DNA of 64,000 nucleotides from Mixophyes australis (GCA_036250195.1 JAVHZZ010000011.1:50785311-50849310), one strand, 5' to 3'. Counted from the stretch's first letter, positions 42,241 to 54,578 are shown. The notes: generated from the letters alone by a model not told the origin. Translations and numbers: made by a program.

Positions 42241-42760
42241 TTAAAAAGTTTAAAGCACTTTTGATATATGGGTTTCTATGTAACATTTCCTCATACAAAG
42301 TATGAGGAAAGTATTTTCATTTATGTGTCTCACTCCCTGTACATGAACAACAGTCAAAAAATATTTCCACTGTTGAGCTGCACACCTGTCTTTGGTAAAT
42401 GGCAATTAGTATTTTTTTTTTACTCGGCATGAAGAAAGGATTTTGCATATTTTGTATGCCAAATGAAACCAATGTGAACTGCTTTGTCTTCCTAGCCGGC
42501 TTCATAAGTGATATCGATCAGCTAATTAAAAAATCATATTTTTGTACATATCATATATATTCATTCCTATAATCTTTATGCAGGAATGTTTTTTATATAG
42601 GAATTAGAAGTGTTACAAGCTTGGATATTAAATGACTATTTAGCAACTTTGTAATGAATGTACAGTAAATAAGGATTTAATTTGGATCTCCATTGACATT
42701 TCTATGAGATGCACAATCATTTTAAGGTAATAAGTACAGGCCATGTGGTAATAGGACTAC
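42241..42760. repeat. Second copy of tandem-duplicated unit (no ERV)
   Basis: Related to 28556-28653 joined to 38452-38739 and 39550-39680. The site equivalent to the ERV insertion reads CCCTGTACATGAAC at about 42336-42349, with one ACAT. Confidence 0.7.
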
Positions 42761-42989
42761 ACTTATACATTATGGAATCAGAATGGTCATTTGGAACTAA
42801 TGTAGTCAAATTAAATACGGTGCAAAATGGACTTGAATTAAAAAATCTACCTATTTTGTATGCTGTAATAGTATACTACCATCCATAGCAACAAAGAGTT
42901 TATATACAGCTCTGTTATTTCCAGTTGCACTTATATACTGCATTGTGAAAACTCTAGTTAAGTATTTCTCTGAGGTTGAAACTATGGGT

Positions 42990-43430
42990 GGTAATCATAT
43001 TTCAGACGCAAATAATACAGACACAAAGAATACTAACACTAAAATGCCGGCACTTAAAATACTGACAAGTAGGAAATACCTAATGTTGTAAACACTGACA
43101 TGCAAAAAACACTGACAACCTAAATACCTACATGAATGAAATCTGGACACATATAAAATACTGAAAGTGTAATTGCTGACAGTGAAAATGCAGACAATCA
43201 CACTGCCGACATTGAGAGGGCAATGCGAGCTGGTCCGGCGGCGATACAGTTGCCGGGCCTGCCGACTGTATACTGTTAAAAATAGGGAAATTTTTTTTTT
43301 TTTTTAAAAAACGTGATGGGTCTCCCCATGTAAACACTATGAACCCTAGTGCTGCCAGGCTACTGCTGGTTTCTATGACATCTGAGAGAAAAAGTGTGAG
43401 GTCCCCCCACTTTCATGAAAACCAGCACTA
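42990..43430. other. Gene-free region with irregular ACTGACA-type motifs
   Basis: Short motifs such as AATACTGACA, AAAACACTGACA and TGCCGACATT recur irregularly between 43000 and 43270, suggesting a worn simple repeat. A T-rich run follows at about 43290. No gene. Confidence 0.4.
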
Positions 43431-43689
43431 GGCCTATTAGCCAAGGTGGGTGGCACTATAGCAGGGAGACAACAGCAGGGGTCCCCTAACATAATGAAAA
43501 GCCAACCCCAGGCTGTTCACTGGGCTGAATTCCCTAGGGAGTGGGGTCAGCCAAACAATTGTGCAGTCCCCCCTTCTAGGAAGACCCAGCCCAGTGCTGA
43601 AAGCACTAGCGCTCTTCTTACACCACTGGGGCAGTGGGTGTAGGGTAATACAGTGAAAAAAGTAGAATGAAAAAGTATAAAACACCATT

Positions 43690-44045
43690 TTAGTTAGTGG
43701 AACTACAAGTCCTAGCCAGATTGGGCTGCCATTAACAGTCTGGGCATACTGGTGCTTGTAGAACTACAAGCACCAGCATACAAATGGCAGCCAGAGGGGA
43801 GGGGAAGTCAAATGTGGGCACGGATGGGGGCAGGGAGCGGTGAATTGCATCATTTTGGCCCCACAGCGCAATGAGGTGACCGCGGGGTGGTGTCAAAATG
43901 CTTCAATTCGCGGTGAATGACGCCACCCTGCTCACTACATAGGAATTAGCAGGATGCGGGACAATGGCCTGCTCTCCTTGAAGTGTGGGAAACCTACCTG
44001 GAATTCGGGAGTCTCACGGACATTCCGGGAGAGTGGGCAAGTTTG
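43690..44045. repeat. Hairpin plus degraded relative of the 20.5-kb GC element
   Basis: CTGGTGCTTGTAG-AA-CTACAAGCACCAG is a perfect 13-bp-arm hairpin at about 43750-43777, within longer imperfect arms (GGCTGCCATT and ATGGCAGCC). It is followed (43800-44045) by sequence ending ATTCGGGAGTCTCACGGACA and CGGGAGAGTGGG, like the element at 20441-20758. Confidence 0.6.
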
Positions 44046-44398
44046 AACTAAAAATGAAAAACTTTGGATTAATTATGACTAGACTGCCATTTACAAATTA
44101 GTCCACCTAATTTAATATCTTTATGCCTGCTTTTGTGCTATGTGCACAATTAAGTACAATCCTAATTTTGTTTTTATATTGTCTTTCTGCTCAGGTGGTA
44201 AACCCTGCTTGCTAAGCTTTACCTGTGCATGTTAAAGTCAGTCTAAGTGTATAGTAGGTCATTTAAATGTCCCATGTGTACAATATAATCTTGTTTTTGT
44301 AATTTTGGTACTTTTGTCATTATATAATTACAATTTTATTGTTATACATCTATTTTACCCACCATTCAGAGTAAAATTGCCTTTTCATAAAAGATTAC

Positions 44399-44706
44399 GG
44401 GCCTGAGTCATTAAGGAGAGCAAAGCATAATAAATGCACCTGGGCAAAACCATGTTGTATTAGAGGGGGATGTCAATTTAAAATGTGGAGACATATTTAT
44501 AGTTGAGGTAGGGCATGTCCTAGATCAACTTAAAATTTCAGTATAAAAATAAAGCTATCAAGTATTTGTGTGCTAGATGAAAAAACAGTCAGTATTTAAC
44601 TTATGTGCAAAATAATAAACTATTTTGCACCCCTTGCATTGTAACATGGTTTGTCCAAGAGAATTTACTTCTTTTTTTGCCTTGCTTTCCTTAATGACTC
44701 AGGCCC
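44399..44706. mobile_element. MITE of the GGGCCTGAGTCATTAAGG family
   Basis: Inverted ends GGGCCTGAGTCATTAAGGAG and, from the right, GGGCCTGAGTCATTAAGGAA. 308 bp, AT-rich interior with sequence shared with 60250-60520 in reverse orientation. Non-coding. Confidence 0.8.
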
Positions 44707-45128
44707 TAAGACTATGTATCGTACTACATAAATCCATTCACAACAGTGTAAAACTAAAAACAAATCAGAGGCCAAAGTACACTGAAGCTCATTAGTGCTA
44801 CTCCACCCATTTATAAATTACCCCCTTTGTGATAGGGGAAACAAAGCACAGCAGGCGGTGGTTGATGATGGCAGTGCATGGTGTAATTAAAATTAATTTT
44901 AGGTGCTGTCTTGAAAACAAAGTATTAGTCCCACTCATTTTAATGGCTTGCATTGGAAGATTTCACAGTTGCTGTTGCTATGCAATTCTCTGTCTGGATT
45001 TTCAGGTTATGTGATCAAAATAAGTGGTAAAATAAAAAAAACGAATTCACACCTTCCAAACTCAAGGTATAGTAACAACACAAAAGACACATGTGAAATA
45101 TGTGGTAGGATATTTAATCCCATATTTA

Positions 45129-45270
45129 GGGGTAGTTTCAATTGGCTGCGATGTTCTTCAGAACATTGCGGCCGCTCTTTATTAACGTTACTATGGTAAA
45201 ATGTAACACAGATTTTTGCTCACACCTCTATGGGGCACGAGCAAAAATCAGCATTACTTCTGTCAGAAAA
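45129..45270. mobile_element. Truncated Harbinger-like MITE
   Basis: TTA (45126-45128), then GGGGTAGTTTCAATTGGCTG, resembles the left end of the 23-kb family. An inverted pair CAGATTTTTGCTC/GAGCAAAAATC lies inside. The right end is missing next to the presumed LTR at 45291; a short match CGCAGCCATT after 46706 may be its remnant. Confidence 0.5.
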
Positions 45271-45290
45271 TATCCATGAAAGGTGTCTCG

Positions 45291-46706
45291 TGTGGTGGTC
45301 GAGTACTGATGGGAATCCTTCCCTTACCTTGTCCTCCAGACACGAGTCAGGTTCTTTTCTGTTCGGATATCCGGTGGTCAGGAGATAAATACTTCAATGA
45401 AAGGGACAAGGATTGGTCAAACAAATTGGGTTTATTGAGAATGCGGTAAGGATAGTTTCGGTAAGACACCGCGCCACTGACCCCTTCAGCTTAATAGTAA
45501 TGACAAAATTATGCGTCTGATCAGCATAGAGCACAATAGCATTTAACATATGACATACACCTGGTGAGTATAAGGCAGAATAACGTTAACATCTTCAATG
45601 CACATTGTCTAATAAGGCACACTGGTAATCACAGTTACTACTTTCACGTTAACAATATCTGACTGGTGATGATGCAAAAACCATCAATAATAACCCATCA
45701 AGACTCTTACGGTCACTACCGCACCCACTAGAGGGCTACTTCTTATTCAGGTGTTTGGGGTACCGTGCTATTCCCTATGGGTCAGGCGCCCCAGTTTTAG
45801 CATCTACTGCTGAGTTAACTTGAATTTCAGCGGTACCACTAACACTGAATGTCCCACCTTCAATATTAATAAATCAATTCTTAGGTAAATCACATAACAT
45901 TAACATCCATCTCAACATTTGGTGCACCAATATTATCCCTGGTAACGTTACCATATTTTCCACTCAGTCCTGGGCTGACCTGTGCACAGGAATTTGGTAG
46001 TGTTCCAATGTCCTGCAGAGGTTTCCATCAAGGGTTAAGTATTATAGTAGAAAGCAGGGCTGTTGCTCATTTCAGCCACAAGATGGCGCTGTTCTCTCAG
46101 CAGTCAATGAATCTCTATCAGCACATGTGCTCTGCAACAGGGTATGGTGTCCAGATATCAGCACACACACAGGATATAACTAAAACGACCGTCTTAATTG
46201 TTCCCTGCAGCCTGTGTAAAGGTATGATCTGGGGGAAAATCTCTCACAATCCTTCCTTGTACAAGAATGCAATGTCAGTTTTGGATAGATTCTCTCATCA
46301 CTCTTCCCTCTGACACTGGGGTGTGTGCAGTACACTGCAGGCTAGGGTTTTACCTTGAGACGGTTCTGCAGTTAGTGGAGACTGTCTTTGGCACCCCGCT
46401 GCGTGTCCCCAGCTGTTCTCCGTCCGCTTTGCTGGCAATGTCACAGTTCTGGCAGCAGCTCACTCTTGTCTCTGCTCGGCTGCACGTCCTCCCCCTTGTT
46501 CCTTCTACCATGCTTCTCTCTCTTTTTCCTCCTTCCTGCACATCCTCTTCCTGTTACTCCCCCAGCCAATCAGGGCCTTCATCCTCCTCCTGTCAATCAC
46601 TCCTGGGCACAAGTTTTCAGGAGCACAATTAACCCCTTGTAGCCCTGCATTTTAAAAGCGTTTATGCACTCCTCTGTGCTGTTCAACAGGGCTTTGGGGT
46701 ACCACA
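45291..46706 (-). repeat. Possible solo LTR (1.4 kb), minus orientation
   Basis: On the minus strand it would start TGTGGTACCCC and end GACCACCACA, giving 6-bp inverted ends TGTGGT/ACCACA. A poly(A) signal AATAAA lies at 45436-45431 on that strand, about 140 bases before its 3' end, as expected for an LTR. No internal retroviral domains are adjacent. The flanking 5 bases do not match, so the call rests on structure only. Confidence 0.45.
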
Positions 46707-47105
46707 TTCGCAGCCATTCCGGAGGCAGCTCACACAGATTTTTTATGAATTTAATCTGTCCCTAAATGTAGTATGGGAATTAACCTATATATGGGATTAC
46801 TATAATGATATAGCAATACCTATACAACAAATTTAGGTGACAAGTATATCCCCAACTAAACTAAATTAAAAAAGAACGGATGTTGTTAAGACTCTTATGT
46901 TATTCTGTTCAATTGTAGGCACCCAAACTCTCTATTCTCTTGCAATTCAAATTATAATAAATGGCTTTGGTTGTTACTGTAATTGGGGATTAAATTATCT
47001 GTCACACTGGGGAATTTGATGTTACTTTACTATGTAATAATGTAAGACACTGAAACAGAAATAACATTGATAAAAACTTCACTAATTTATAACTTTAGTT
47101 TCTTA

Positions 47106-47286
47106 GGTGGGAATTCAATTGTCTGCGTTACTGCCAAAAGTAACGCAGCCTGCACTCTATTAATGTTAATACGGTAATTTTACCTTGATTTTTGCTAGCT
47201 GTTCCCATTAAAGATTACCATACTAACGGTAATAGTGCGCAGGAAACGTTACTTTCAGCAGTAACACGGCCAATTGAATTCCGCCC
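47106..47286. mobile_element. Harbinger-like palindromic MITE (181 bp)
   Basis: TTA at 47103-47105 and 47287-47289. Ends GGTGGGAATTCAATTGTCTG and CAATTGAATTCCGCCC. Inside, TAATACGGTAAT and TACTAACGGTAAT show kinship with the two copies at 23.1-23.9 kb. Non-coding. Confidence 0.8.
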
Positions 47287-47829
47287 TTAGAATGGGAGTG
47301 TTTTCCAATTTAACCCCCACTTTAGGTCTCTTTACATTGGGTCATCCCAACACTAGACTAGGTTTATATTAGTAAACTGTGAGTAAACTGCCCTCCATGT
47401 AGGGTCATAAATAAACCACAGCACAAAGCTGAGGGCAATAATTTTTATATTTTTATTTAAAGTATGCCACACCCGCTTTGCAGTAAACAATAGAATAACT
47501 AAGTGGTCCTTTGTGCATATGGTGGTTAAGAAGAACCTTTGGCATAAAGTATAATCAGGGACATTTTTATCCATCTGAGGACTTTTTTCACATTTGCAAC
47601 CACTGCCTGGCACTGTGTGCTGTTACTCGGCTTTCTGTCAATTAGCATTCCTAAGTAATTTTCCAATCTTAGTGTTTCACATCTTTATGTCATTTAATAT
47701 ATAAGTATCATAGTTATTACCACAGCATGGGTACATAATCCTATACTTATCGATTGACATTGCTCCTGCCACTTTCAAAGTCATTTTGTGTAAATATTTA
47801 TGTACCAAGATACTCTCCTGCTCTGTGTT

Positions 47830-48245
47830 ATCTCTACATAGTGTGGTGCCGTGTGTAGACCATTCTCAAGGTCATTAATAAGAATATTGAAAAGTACAGG
47901 CCTGGCTCAATATTTGCTCTGTGGTACATCACTAATAAAGTTAGCTCTGTCCATATATATTTCATATATAGCTACCCTTGGTTTACTATACTGTAACCAG
48001 TTCTCTACACATGTACATATATCTTCCCCTAGATTTAGTAATTTCATGTTATGTAACAAACTGTTGAACAAGTTTGCAAAAGCCAAATGTATTGCATCAA
48101 CTGCATTAACAAGATTAAATTTGAAACTTACCGCCTCATAAAAATTTGTTAGGCATGACCAGTCCTTCCGTAAACCATGCTCATACTGGCTTAAGAAGCT
48201 TAATTTTGTGTAGGTGGAACCACACCTTCTCCTGTGCTCAAAAAG
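47830..48245 (-). pseudogene. CR1-type LINE reverse-transcriptase fragment
   Basis: Minus-strand translation gives QYEHGLRKDWSCLTNFYEAV, a run resembling VDAIHLAFANLFNSLLHNML, then ENWLQYSKPRVAI and DVPQSKY. These correspond in order to the QHGFR…SCLTNL, D-x-AKAFD, WLxxRxQ and GVPQGS blocks of CR1 reverse transcriptases. Key residues are eroded, so it is an old dead copy. Confidence 0.65.
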
Positions 48246-48429
48246 TAACATTTAAATAATGAACATAGACATCCTTTGTGGGATCTGCTTTCGCTTCATC
48301 TCCTACAGTTGTGTCTCCTAGACTTTTGTTGGCCAAATATTATGTTTTATTTTTCCTGCTGTTTATGTGCTTTAAATACATTTGCAGATTAGATGTGCAA
48401 TCTGTGACCGCCTGTTATACAGTCGCAAT

Positions 48430-49800
48430 CGTTGCTAACCTTACTTCATTTCGGTCTTCAAGACACAGTTCTATCCTGGTTCACATCCTACCTTTCTAAT
48501 CGCTCTTTCACTATTAATTTCTCTGGGTCCACCTCTGCTCCGCTTCCTTTATCAGTTGGAGTACCGCAAGGCTCAGTGCTAGGTCCTCTGTTGTTCTCTA
48601 TCTATACCGCTTCTCTTGGAAATCTAATAAGTTCCTTTGGATTTCAGTATCATCTCTATGCAGATGATTCCCAAATTTATCTATCCTCTCTTGATCTCTC
48701 ACCATCTGTGTTGTCCCGTGTAACTGACTGTCTTTCTGCCATTTCATCTTGGATGTCCTCTCGCCAGCTCAAACTTAATCTTTCTAAAACAGAGTTAATA
48801 ATATTCCCACCCACCAACAAGAGCATACCTGACATTTCTATCTATGTTGATAACATGACCATAAATCCCACCCCCCAAGATCGCTGCCTAGGTGTTATCC
48901 TTGACTCACACCTATCCTTTGTTCCCCACATTGACTCTATATCTAAATCATGTTACATACATCTAAAATACATTTCCAGAACTCGCACATATCTCACGCA
49001 AGAAACTGCAAAAACCGTATTTCATGCACTTATCATCTCCCGCATTGACTATTGCAATTCCCTCCTTACTGGTCTTCCCCAAAACAGACTCAAACCCCTA
49101 CAATCCTATTTGCATGCTGCGGCAAGATTGATTTTCCTTGCAAATCGTTATTCCTCCGTTGAATCACTCTGTATGTCTCTACACTGGTTGCCTGTTTTCT
49201 ACCGAATCCAATATAAAATACTTTTACTAACCTACAAGGCCATCAACAAAGCTGCACCAACATACATCACCTCTCTTGCCTTAAAATATCTCCCAACTCG
49301 GCAACTCCGATCTGCGTCTCTCATCCACCCTCATTGCATCCTCCCATTCCCGGTTACAGGACTTTTTTCGGGCTGCACCCACTCTATGGAATTTTCTCCC
49401 TCGCACAATAAGACTCTCCTCTGGTCTACAAACTTTCAAGCGTTCTCTGAAAACCCACCTCTTCAGACAAGCTTATAATATTCCTCAACCACCCTCTTAA
49501 CCTTACTACATTACCCTATTACCACCCGTTACACAATTTCACACAAGACAACTACCCCCTGACCAACATTGTTGTGTGACAGGATCATTTAGCTTATGAG
49601 TCACTTTTACCTTTGCAGTCTGGCTGGGCCAAAATGCAAAATGTAGACTTAACCTCATGTGTCAAACTCCCATTGTCCCATAGATTGTAAGCTTGCAAGC
49701 AGGGCCTTCTCACCTCTTTGTCTGTTTTACCCAGTTTGTTTATTAAGGCGCTACGGAATATGTTGGCACTATATAAATAAATGATGATGATGATGATGAT
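48430..49800 (+). pseudogene. L2/CR1-type LINE fragment with 348-codon open frame, copy 2
   Basis: A 5'-truncated LINE that retains one open frame from 48432 to 49478. Visible blocks are [38 protein letters not shown], the catalytic YADD within [50 protein letters not shown] and [13 protein letters not shown]. The C-terminal part has [20 protein letters not shown]. The downstream motif for KTHLFRQAY is in another frame at about 49450-49477, so a late frameshift exists. The 3' end has GGCACTATATAAATAAATG and (GAT)n at 49780-49800. There is no endonuclease, so it cannot act alone, but its relatively intact frame suggests a younger insertion than copy 1. Confidence 0.85.
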
Positions 49801-52438
49801 TTCATATGTTTTGCAGTATTAATTGTATAACATATATATATACACACAGTGGTCAATGTGGGCTGGTATCCGGTGGTATGCCATACTGCCACTTATCCTC
49901 TTGCTTTCATTGTAAACGTATCAAATACCATTTGCTTATCAACTTCTTTATCGCCACTACTAAATTTCCACTTAGACCACTGTTTCAATAAGTAACTTTC
50001 AGTCCCTTCTATATCTAATAATTTAAATGCTCTCTTTAATATGGCTTTACATTTGCTCTCTTTTTTCTTACCAGTGGCCTGCATTGTAATGCTACCAGAC
50101 ATTTCAGGGTCTGCAAAGAAAGGCCACCAATTATTTTAAATATGAAGTTTAAATTACAGATGACAAGCACCATATTATACTTTGCTGGCCTTTCAATTTG
50201 TAATAACTGAATTCAGTACAGTCATTTAGGTTCAGTGACTTAAACCAATCCCCAGTCAGTACTTTACAGCTGTCTTTTTGCTTTTGTCCATACCCATATG
50301 GACTCTACATTGTTATTGTCTTACTATTATCTTCACAGACAGCTCCTTAAATGTGTTTACATATAGACAAATAATATATAAACATGCTATAGCATTCCAA
50401 ATTCATTGTTAAATCATGATTTTTATCCAGCCAAGTCTGTTATACCAGTTCAGTTATCTTGTTTGAAAGTCTCCTAGCATTTGTTACTATACACATAAGA
50501 TAAGTGCATAGAGACTATTCAGGAAACAATGATAGGTAATGATAGTCTGAATGTATGTTGTAATAAAGTCATTTGCTGAGCATGCTTTAGAATTTTCAAC
50601 ACTCAACTATGTAACAGTAGCTTCATTTACACATTAATCAAATTAAAAAGCTAAAATAAATGGAAGCATGTCAAAAAAATTCTAAAAAATATTATATCGT
50701 TCATGTTAAAGTATTTGTTTTAGCAAATACATTAAATGAAGTCAGTTGAGTAAGAAGTACATTTGGCCAAAAAGTTCATGAACATACAATACGTGTAAAA
50801 TAGTGATCATTAAGTAGAAAGATCATTTTTCTGACAAAAACAAAATTCAATGAATGCCTGGTATTTCTCCCTCAGGGAAGTGTCACGCGTTCAGTAATAT
50901 TCCATTTGTAGTAGATGTAAATCACAGTTACCGCCTCTGCTGGGAGGTAGAACCCAGTCAGTAGCATTACATTTTGATGAACACCAGGGTTAAAATTTAG
51001 AAAATGTTTTCAACATTTTACAAATTTTTCTTTACCAATTAGTTGAAGAAGCTTCTCATATTCCTCCAGTTTAAGAGCAAATAATAGTCATAGTAATAAT
51101 AATAATAATAACAACACATTTATGTTTACTGTATGGAGTTTTGAAAGCATATAGTTTTGTGGCAACATATAGTTTGCCAGTTTAAAATAGTGTATATTGT
51201 TAGACAATTATATTAACCATGTATAGAAAAATGCTTTACACACTATGAATATTAGAAATAAATAACTAGGCATAACACTATTGCAATATACAATGTCATA
51301 CATTTTTAACATCTAGGCTGATCTGAACAAGGTTCTTCTGCAAGCCCATCATCCAAATTCTAATGAAGGTTTTTTGCATCAGTAGAAATGTGTTCGTACT
51401 TATGAGGTTGTAACAGACGGGCCTATTATTTGAATGGTGGATTGAGGGAAGACAATTGGGGCAATTTAGCCCCTCACCCTAGCATTCCCTGCACAGAGAG
51501 TGTTGCCCTGGAAGCCCTTTAACTGCTGGGAAAGTATATTCTATGTCCCCAGCAATTAAATGGTTTTGAGCAGCAGAGGTGATCATTTCTGCTAATGCTC
51601 CATATAACTCCACCCAAAGACAAAGCAGGCCATTTACAAGTAGACTCGCTCAAGCAGATCCTGTCTGCAAGTATCCAAACATCTATACATATTTGCATAT
51701 TACACATACTATGGCTGTGCATCTTGCAATAGCTTTATCCCAGGTGATTTTTCGATCACACATATTCTGAAAGTGTCATGTTTCATGTTCTAGATATACA
51801 GACAGAAAAACAAGCATTGAGGATTTACATCAAACACACTAAGCAACCTGTCTTCTTTTCACAGTGTGTTCCCTATCAACTTCTGCTTTCCTCATGTATT
51901 TCCCTACTACAATAATTTGACATTTATGTTACTTTGAAGTAATGACTGAATGAAACATTAACTAATTCAACCCAAGTCACTGCAATTATAAAGATAAGTG
52001 GGACAAGCTGAACCTATTATTATTACACTTTGAAAAGGAGTCAGGCTGGCAGTTTACTTTATTTATAAAGTGGTAATTAAAATACAAATAAAAAAAACAG
52101 TTTCACTTTTTAGAAAATGCCCCTTTGCATAGTTTTTACTTATTAAACAAGGTTTACAATGATTATACAATAATAATGTTAATAATACTAATTTTATGTT
52201 TTTACTCTGTTGCATTCAGATTTTAAAGTTATACCCATAAAAGTGTGCGTGTTTTAAACAAGTGTAGATTTTGTTGAGAAGCATGTCACATAATAGTCTA
52301 TTCATAATGAGAAAAAACACAGTCTAGCAATGTGCCTTCTTGTCAACTTTTTTGTTTACAAATATATTGTGACTTAGTTGTAGTGACCTGTCTAACAGTG
52401 ATTGCATTTCAATCTTTTTTAATATTTCCTATTTCTAG
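49801..52438. other. Gene-free AT-rich end of intron 2
   Basis: No LINE, LTR or palindromic element stands out. There are (TA)/(CA) runs near 49832-49850 and (AAT)n near 51095. A reading frame on the minus strand at 50102-49893 has an ordinary composition but matches nothing I recognise. Confidence 0.4.
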
Positions 52439-52672
52439 AATTTCACAACAAACCAAAAGTCAGCTGTGGACCATAGCTTCAAGGATCTTATACGAGAACT
52501 TCAGAGACAGCAGGAAGAGGTGAAATCCCTTTTAGAACAAAAGGAGAGAGCTGCTGTAGATCTTATTGAGCAGATTATAGGTGATTTACAAGTGAAAAGA
52601 GATCAACTTCAAGATAAGCAACATGATGGAGACAAGCTGTTACATACCACAGATGCCGTACTTTTCTTACAG
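52439..52672 (+). CDS. TRIM29: TRIM29 coding exon 3 (coiled coil)
   Basis: The exon has 234 bases, 78 codons, phase 0 at both ends, after TTTCTAG and before GTGAGT. It encodes residues 234-311 from NFTTNQKSAVDHSFKDLIRE to DKLLHTTDAVLFLQ. The sequence is rich in E, K, Q and L with heptad spacing (ELQRQQEEVKSLLEQKERAA), the central TRIM coiled coil used for antiparallel dimerisation. Length and boundaries match the family exon that ends in VLFLQ. Confidence 0.92.
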
Positions 52673-54391
52673 GTGAGTTAATGTAAAGAAAATAGCACAT
52701 ACTTCTCTTGAAAAAAATTGACTTCAGTGAATGTGAGAACTAATATAGCAATAGCACGAGATCTATCTATGGTATGAAGTCATTACTTCAAGCTATTTTT
52801 CATGCATTTCATAATTTGAATGTACAGGTTGCTTTAACTAGAAGTTTACAGTTCATCTTTTGCATCTACTGAGTCATAAAACAGTCATATGAAAGGTTGT
52901 GGAATTTCCACACAGATCAAAGTATAAGTTCCATAAACAGGTGTGTCTTCATACAGCATTTTTAGCTGTGAAAGACAGATTTTAAATAATTAGCATAAGG
53001 AATTTCACAGAATATGTCAATTTGTAACACATTTGTAACACAATGGGTCAAATTCACACAGATTATGTTAAACTTGCATCAAATATCATCCGAAGTCTGA
53101 TTGTTTAACAGTAGAAATCACAGTTGTTGCATATGATGTCTATGAATTTGTAAATAGTAACTGCAGCTTTAAATATTTTTGTAGTTACAGCAAGAGCTAA
53201 CCTTAGTTTAGTTTTAATAATACTTTTGACATATTGCTGTAAATAGCCTTCGTGTGGGGTCACACTCACTAATTTTTGAGTGTCCGGGGTGCAGGGATGA
53301 AGCAATATGTCCAAAGTCACAAAGAGATGAAAAGTGTCCGGAAGTCCTGTCAAAATCATTAACCTCAGAAACAACTAGATGTTCACAGCTCCTACTTTTC
53401 AAAAGCTCCTTTACGTTAAGACATAATCAGTAAAGGTCATCTGTAAGCAGGAGCAGGATCTTAGTGAATTAATGCACTAAACAAACCACTCCTTTTGTAA
53501 TCCGTAAAATCCTTTGACATGTATAACAAAGGTTTACTCATATCAATCTGCAATACTGCTAAATAATTAAAAGGCTCATGAACTGTAATTATTTTAAGTA
53601 TATAATTTTACATTATATACAGTTGTGACAATGGATCTTACTGGGAAGACTGACTTTTAGTGCTGATGCAAGAGTTCAAACAATATTTTTATTGGCTTAT
53701 GTTTTTGTTTCTTTGTTTGTTATGTGTATTTTATATATATTGTTGTTTGATTGTGGGAAGGTAAGCTTCTGATTCTAATTAGGAGATAGTAAAGCGTTCA
53801 TATAAAAGGTAGTTCCTCAGCTGTACAAAAATAAAATTCTCTGACAAAGCAGAAAAACACATTTATTTGTATGTACAGATATGATGAAGAGTACAGATCT
53901 GTAGGTAAATCGTATAGGTGTGTACACATAATTCTGCATGCTCATCAGGAATTTTAGTCGTTGGTAAAATCGATACAAAAATCACATCTGCAGTAATTTT
54001 CTGTAATGTGTACCTAGCTTCAGGGTACATTTAGACAAATGTTTTTTTTCCTTTGCGCCATAACATTGTGTTCAGGAGCACGGAGGATAAAGCAATCTTT
54101 CATTTTTCATGTCTCAGGCACGGTCTAAAACTCATAGTCAAATTAGCATTTTTTTCATTCAAGTAAATGGAGGGGTCTAAAAAGGTCTTCAACAGAAAAA
54201 CAAAAAACAAAAATATTCAGAATAATCTGTAGCAGCATTTCGGGGTACATGCTTTAATGGAACAGGATGTGTAATATACAAAAATAATTGATATAAAGGC
54301 AGTGCAGAAATGAAACTGCCGATCATTACCATCTACCACCTCTCAGATGATGTATTTTAACTCTAAATCTAATGCGTATATATTTTTGTAG
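52673..54391 (+). other. TRIM29: TRIM29 intron 3 (1.7 kb)
   Basis: Bounded by GTGAGT and TTTTTGTAG. AT-rich, with no recognised transposon or gene. Confidence 0.85.
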
Positions 54392-54578
54392 GAGTTTCAG
54401 ATGGTTATAAGAAATGCTCCTCCAATACCTCCACTGCCTACCTACACAGTGACTCTGGAAGGAGAAAAACTGACGCAAGCTATGGCTGGCTTAAGAGAGG
54501 AACTGATTACAGTCTCCAAGAAGAATGTGGACAAATACAGTAAAATAGAGGCTAGTCGGAATCTGGTTGAAAAGAATG
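54392..54578 (+). CDS. TRIM29: TRIM29 coding exon 4
   Basis: The exon has 187 bases and encodes residues 312-373 plus one base of the next codon. It runs from EFQMVIRNAPPIPPLPTYTV through TLEGEKLTQAMAGLREELIT to SRNLVEKN. It follows the VLFLQ end of exon 3 and holds the proline-rich PPLPTY turn and the following helical segment typical of TRIM29. The donor is G followed by GTAAGA (54579), leaving phase 1. Reading past the donor gives only a short frame ending at 54628. Later exons are outside the window. TRIM29 has no SPRY domain, so the remaining part should be a short C-terminal tail. Confidence 0.9.

Larger units (their letters stand above)
25638..52438 (+). other. TRIM29: TRIM29 intron 2 (26.8 kb, contains the ERV)
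   Basis: GTAAGA opens the intron and TTTCTAG closes it. Contents: unique DNA, hAT-like element B (26313-27269), an internal direct duplication (about 27640-27930), the 159-bp duplicate (28143-28301), the ERV (28654-38451) within a tandem duplication, MITEs, L2/CR1 LINE pieces (40218-42240, 48430-49800), a CR1-like fragment (47830-48245) and a possible solo LTR (45291-46706). From 49800 to 52438 I see only AT-rich DNA with an (AAT)n tract near 51095. No host exon is apparent. Confidence 0.85.

Noticed and set aside
47353..47613. Minus-strand 86-codon frame next to the CR1-like fragment
   Set aside because: It could continue the LINE, but I could not match its residues to CR1 motifs with confidence.
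49893..50102. Minus-strand 69-codon frame, Lys-rich
   Set aside because: Ordinary composition but short, without splice signals, homology or context.
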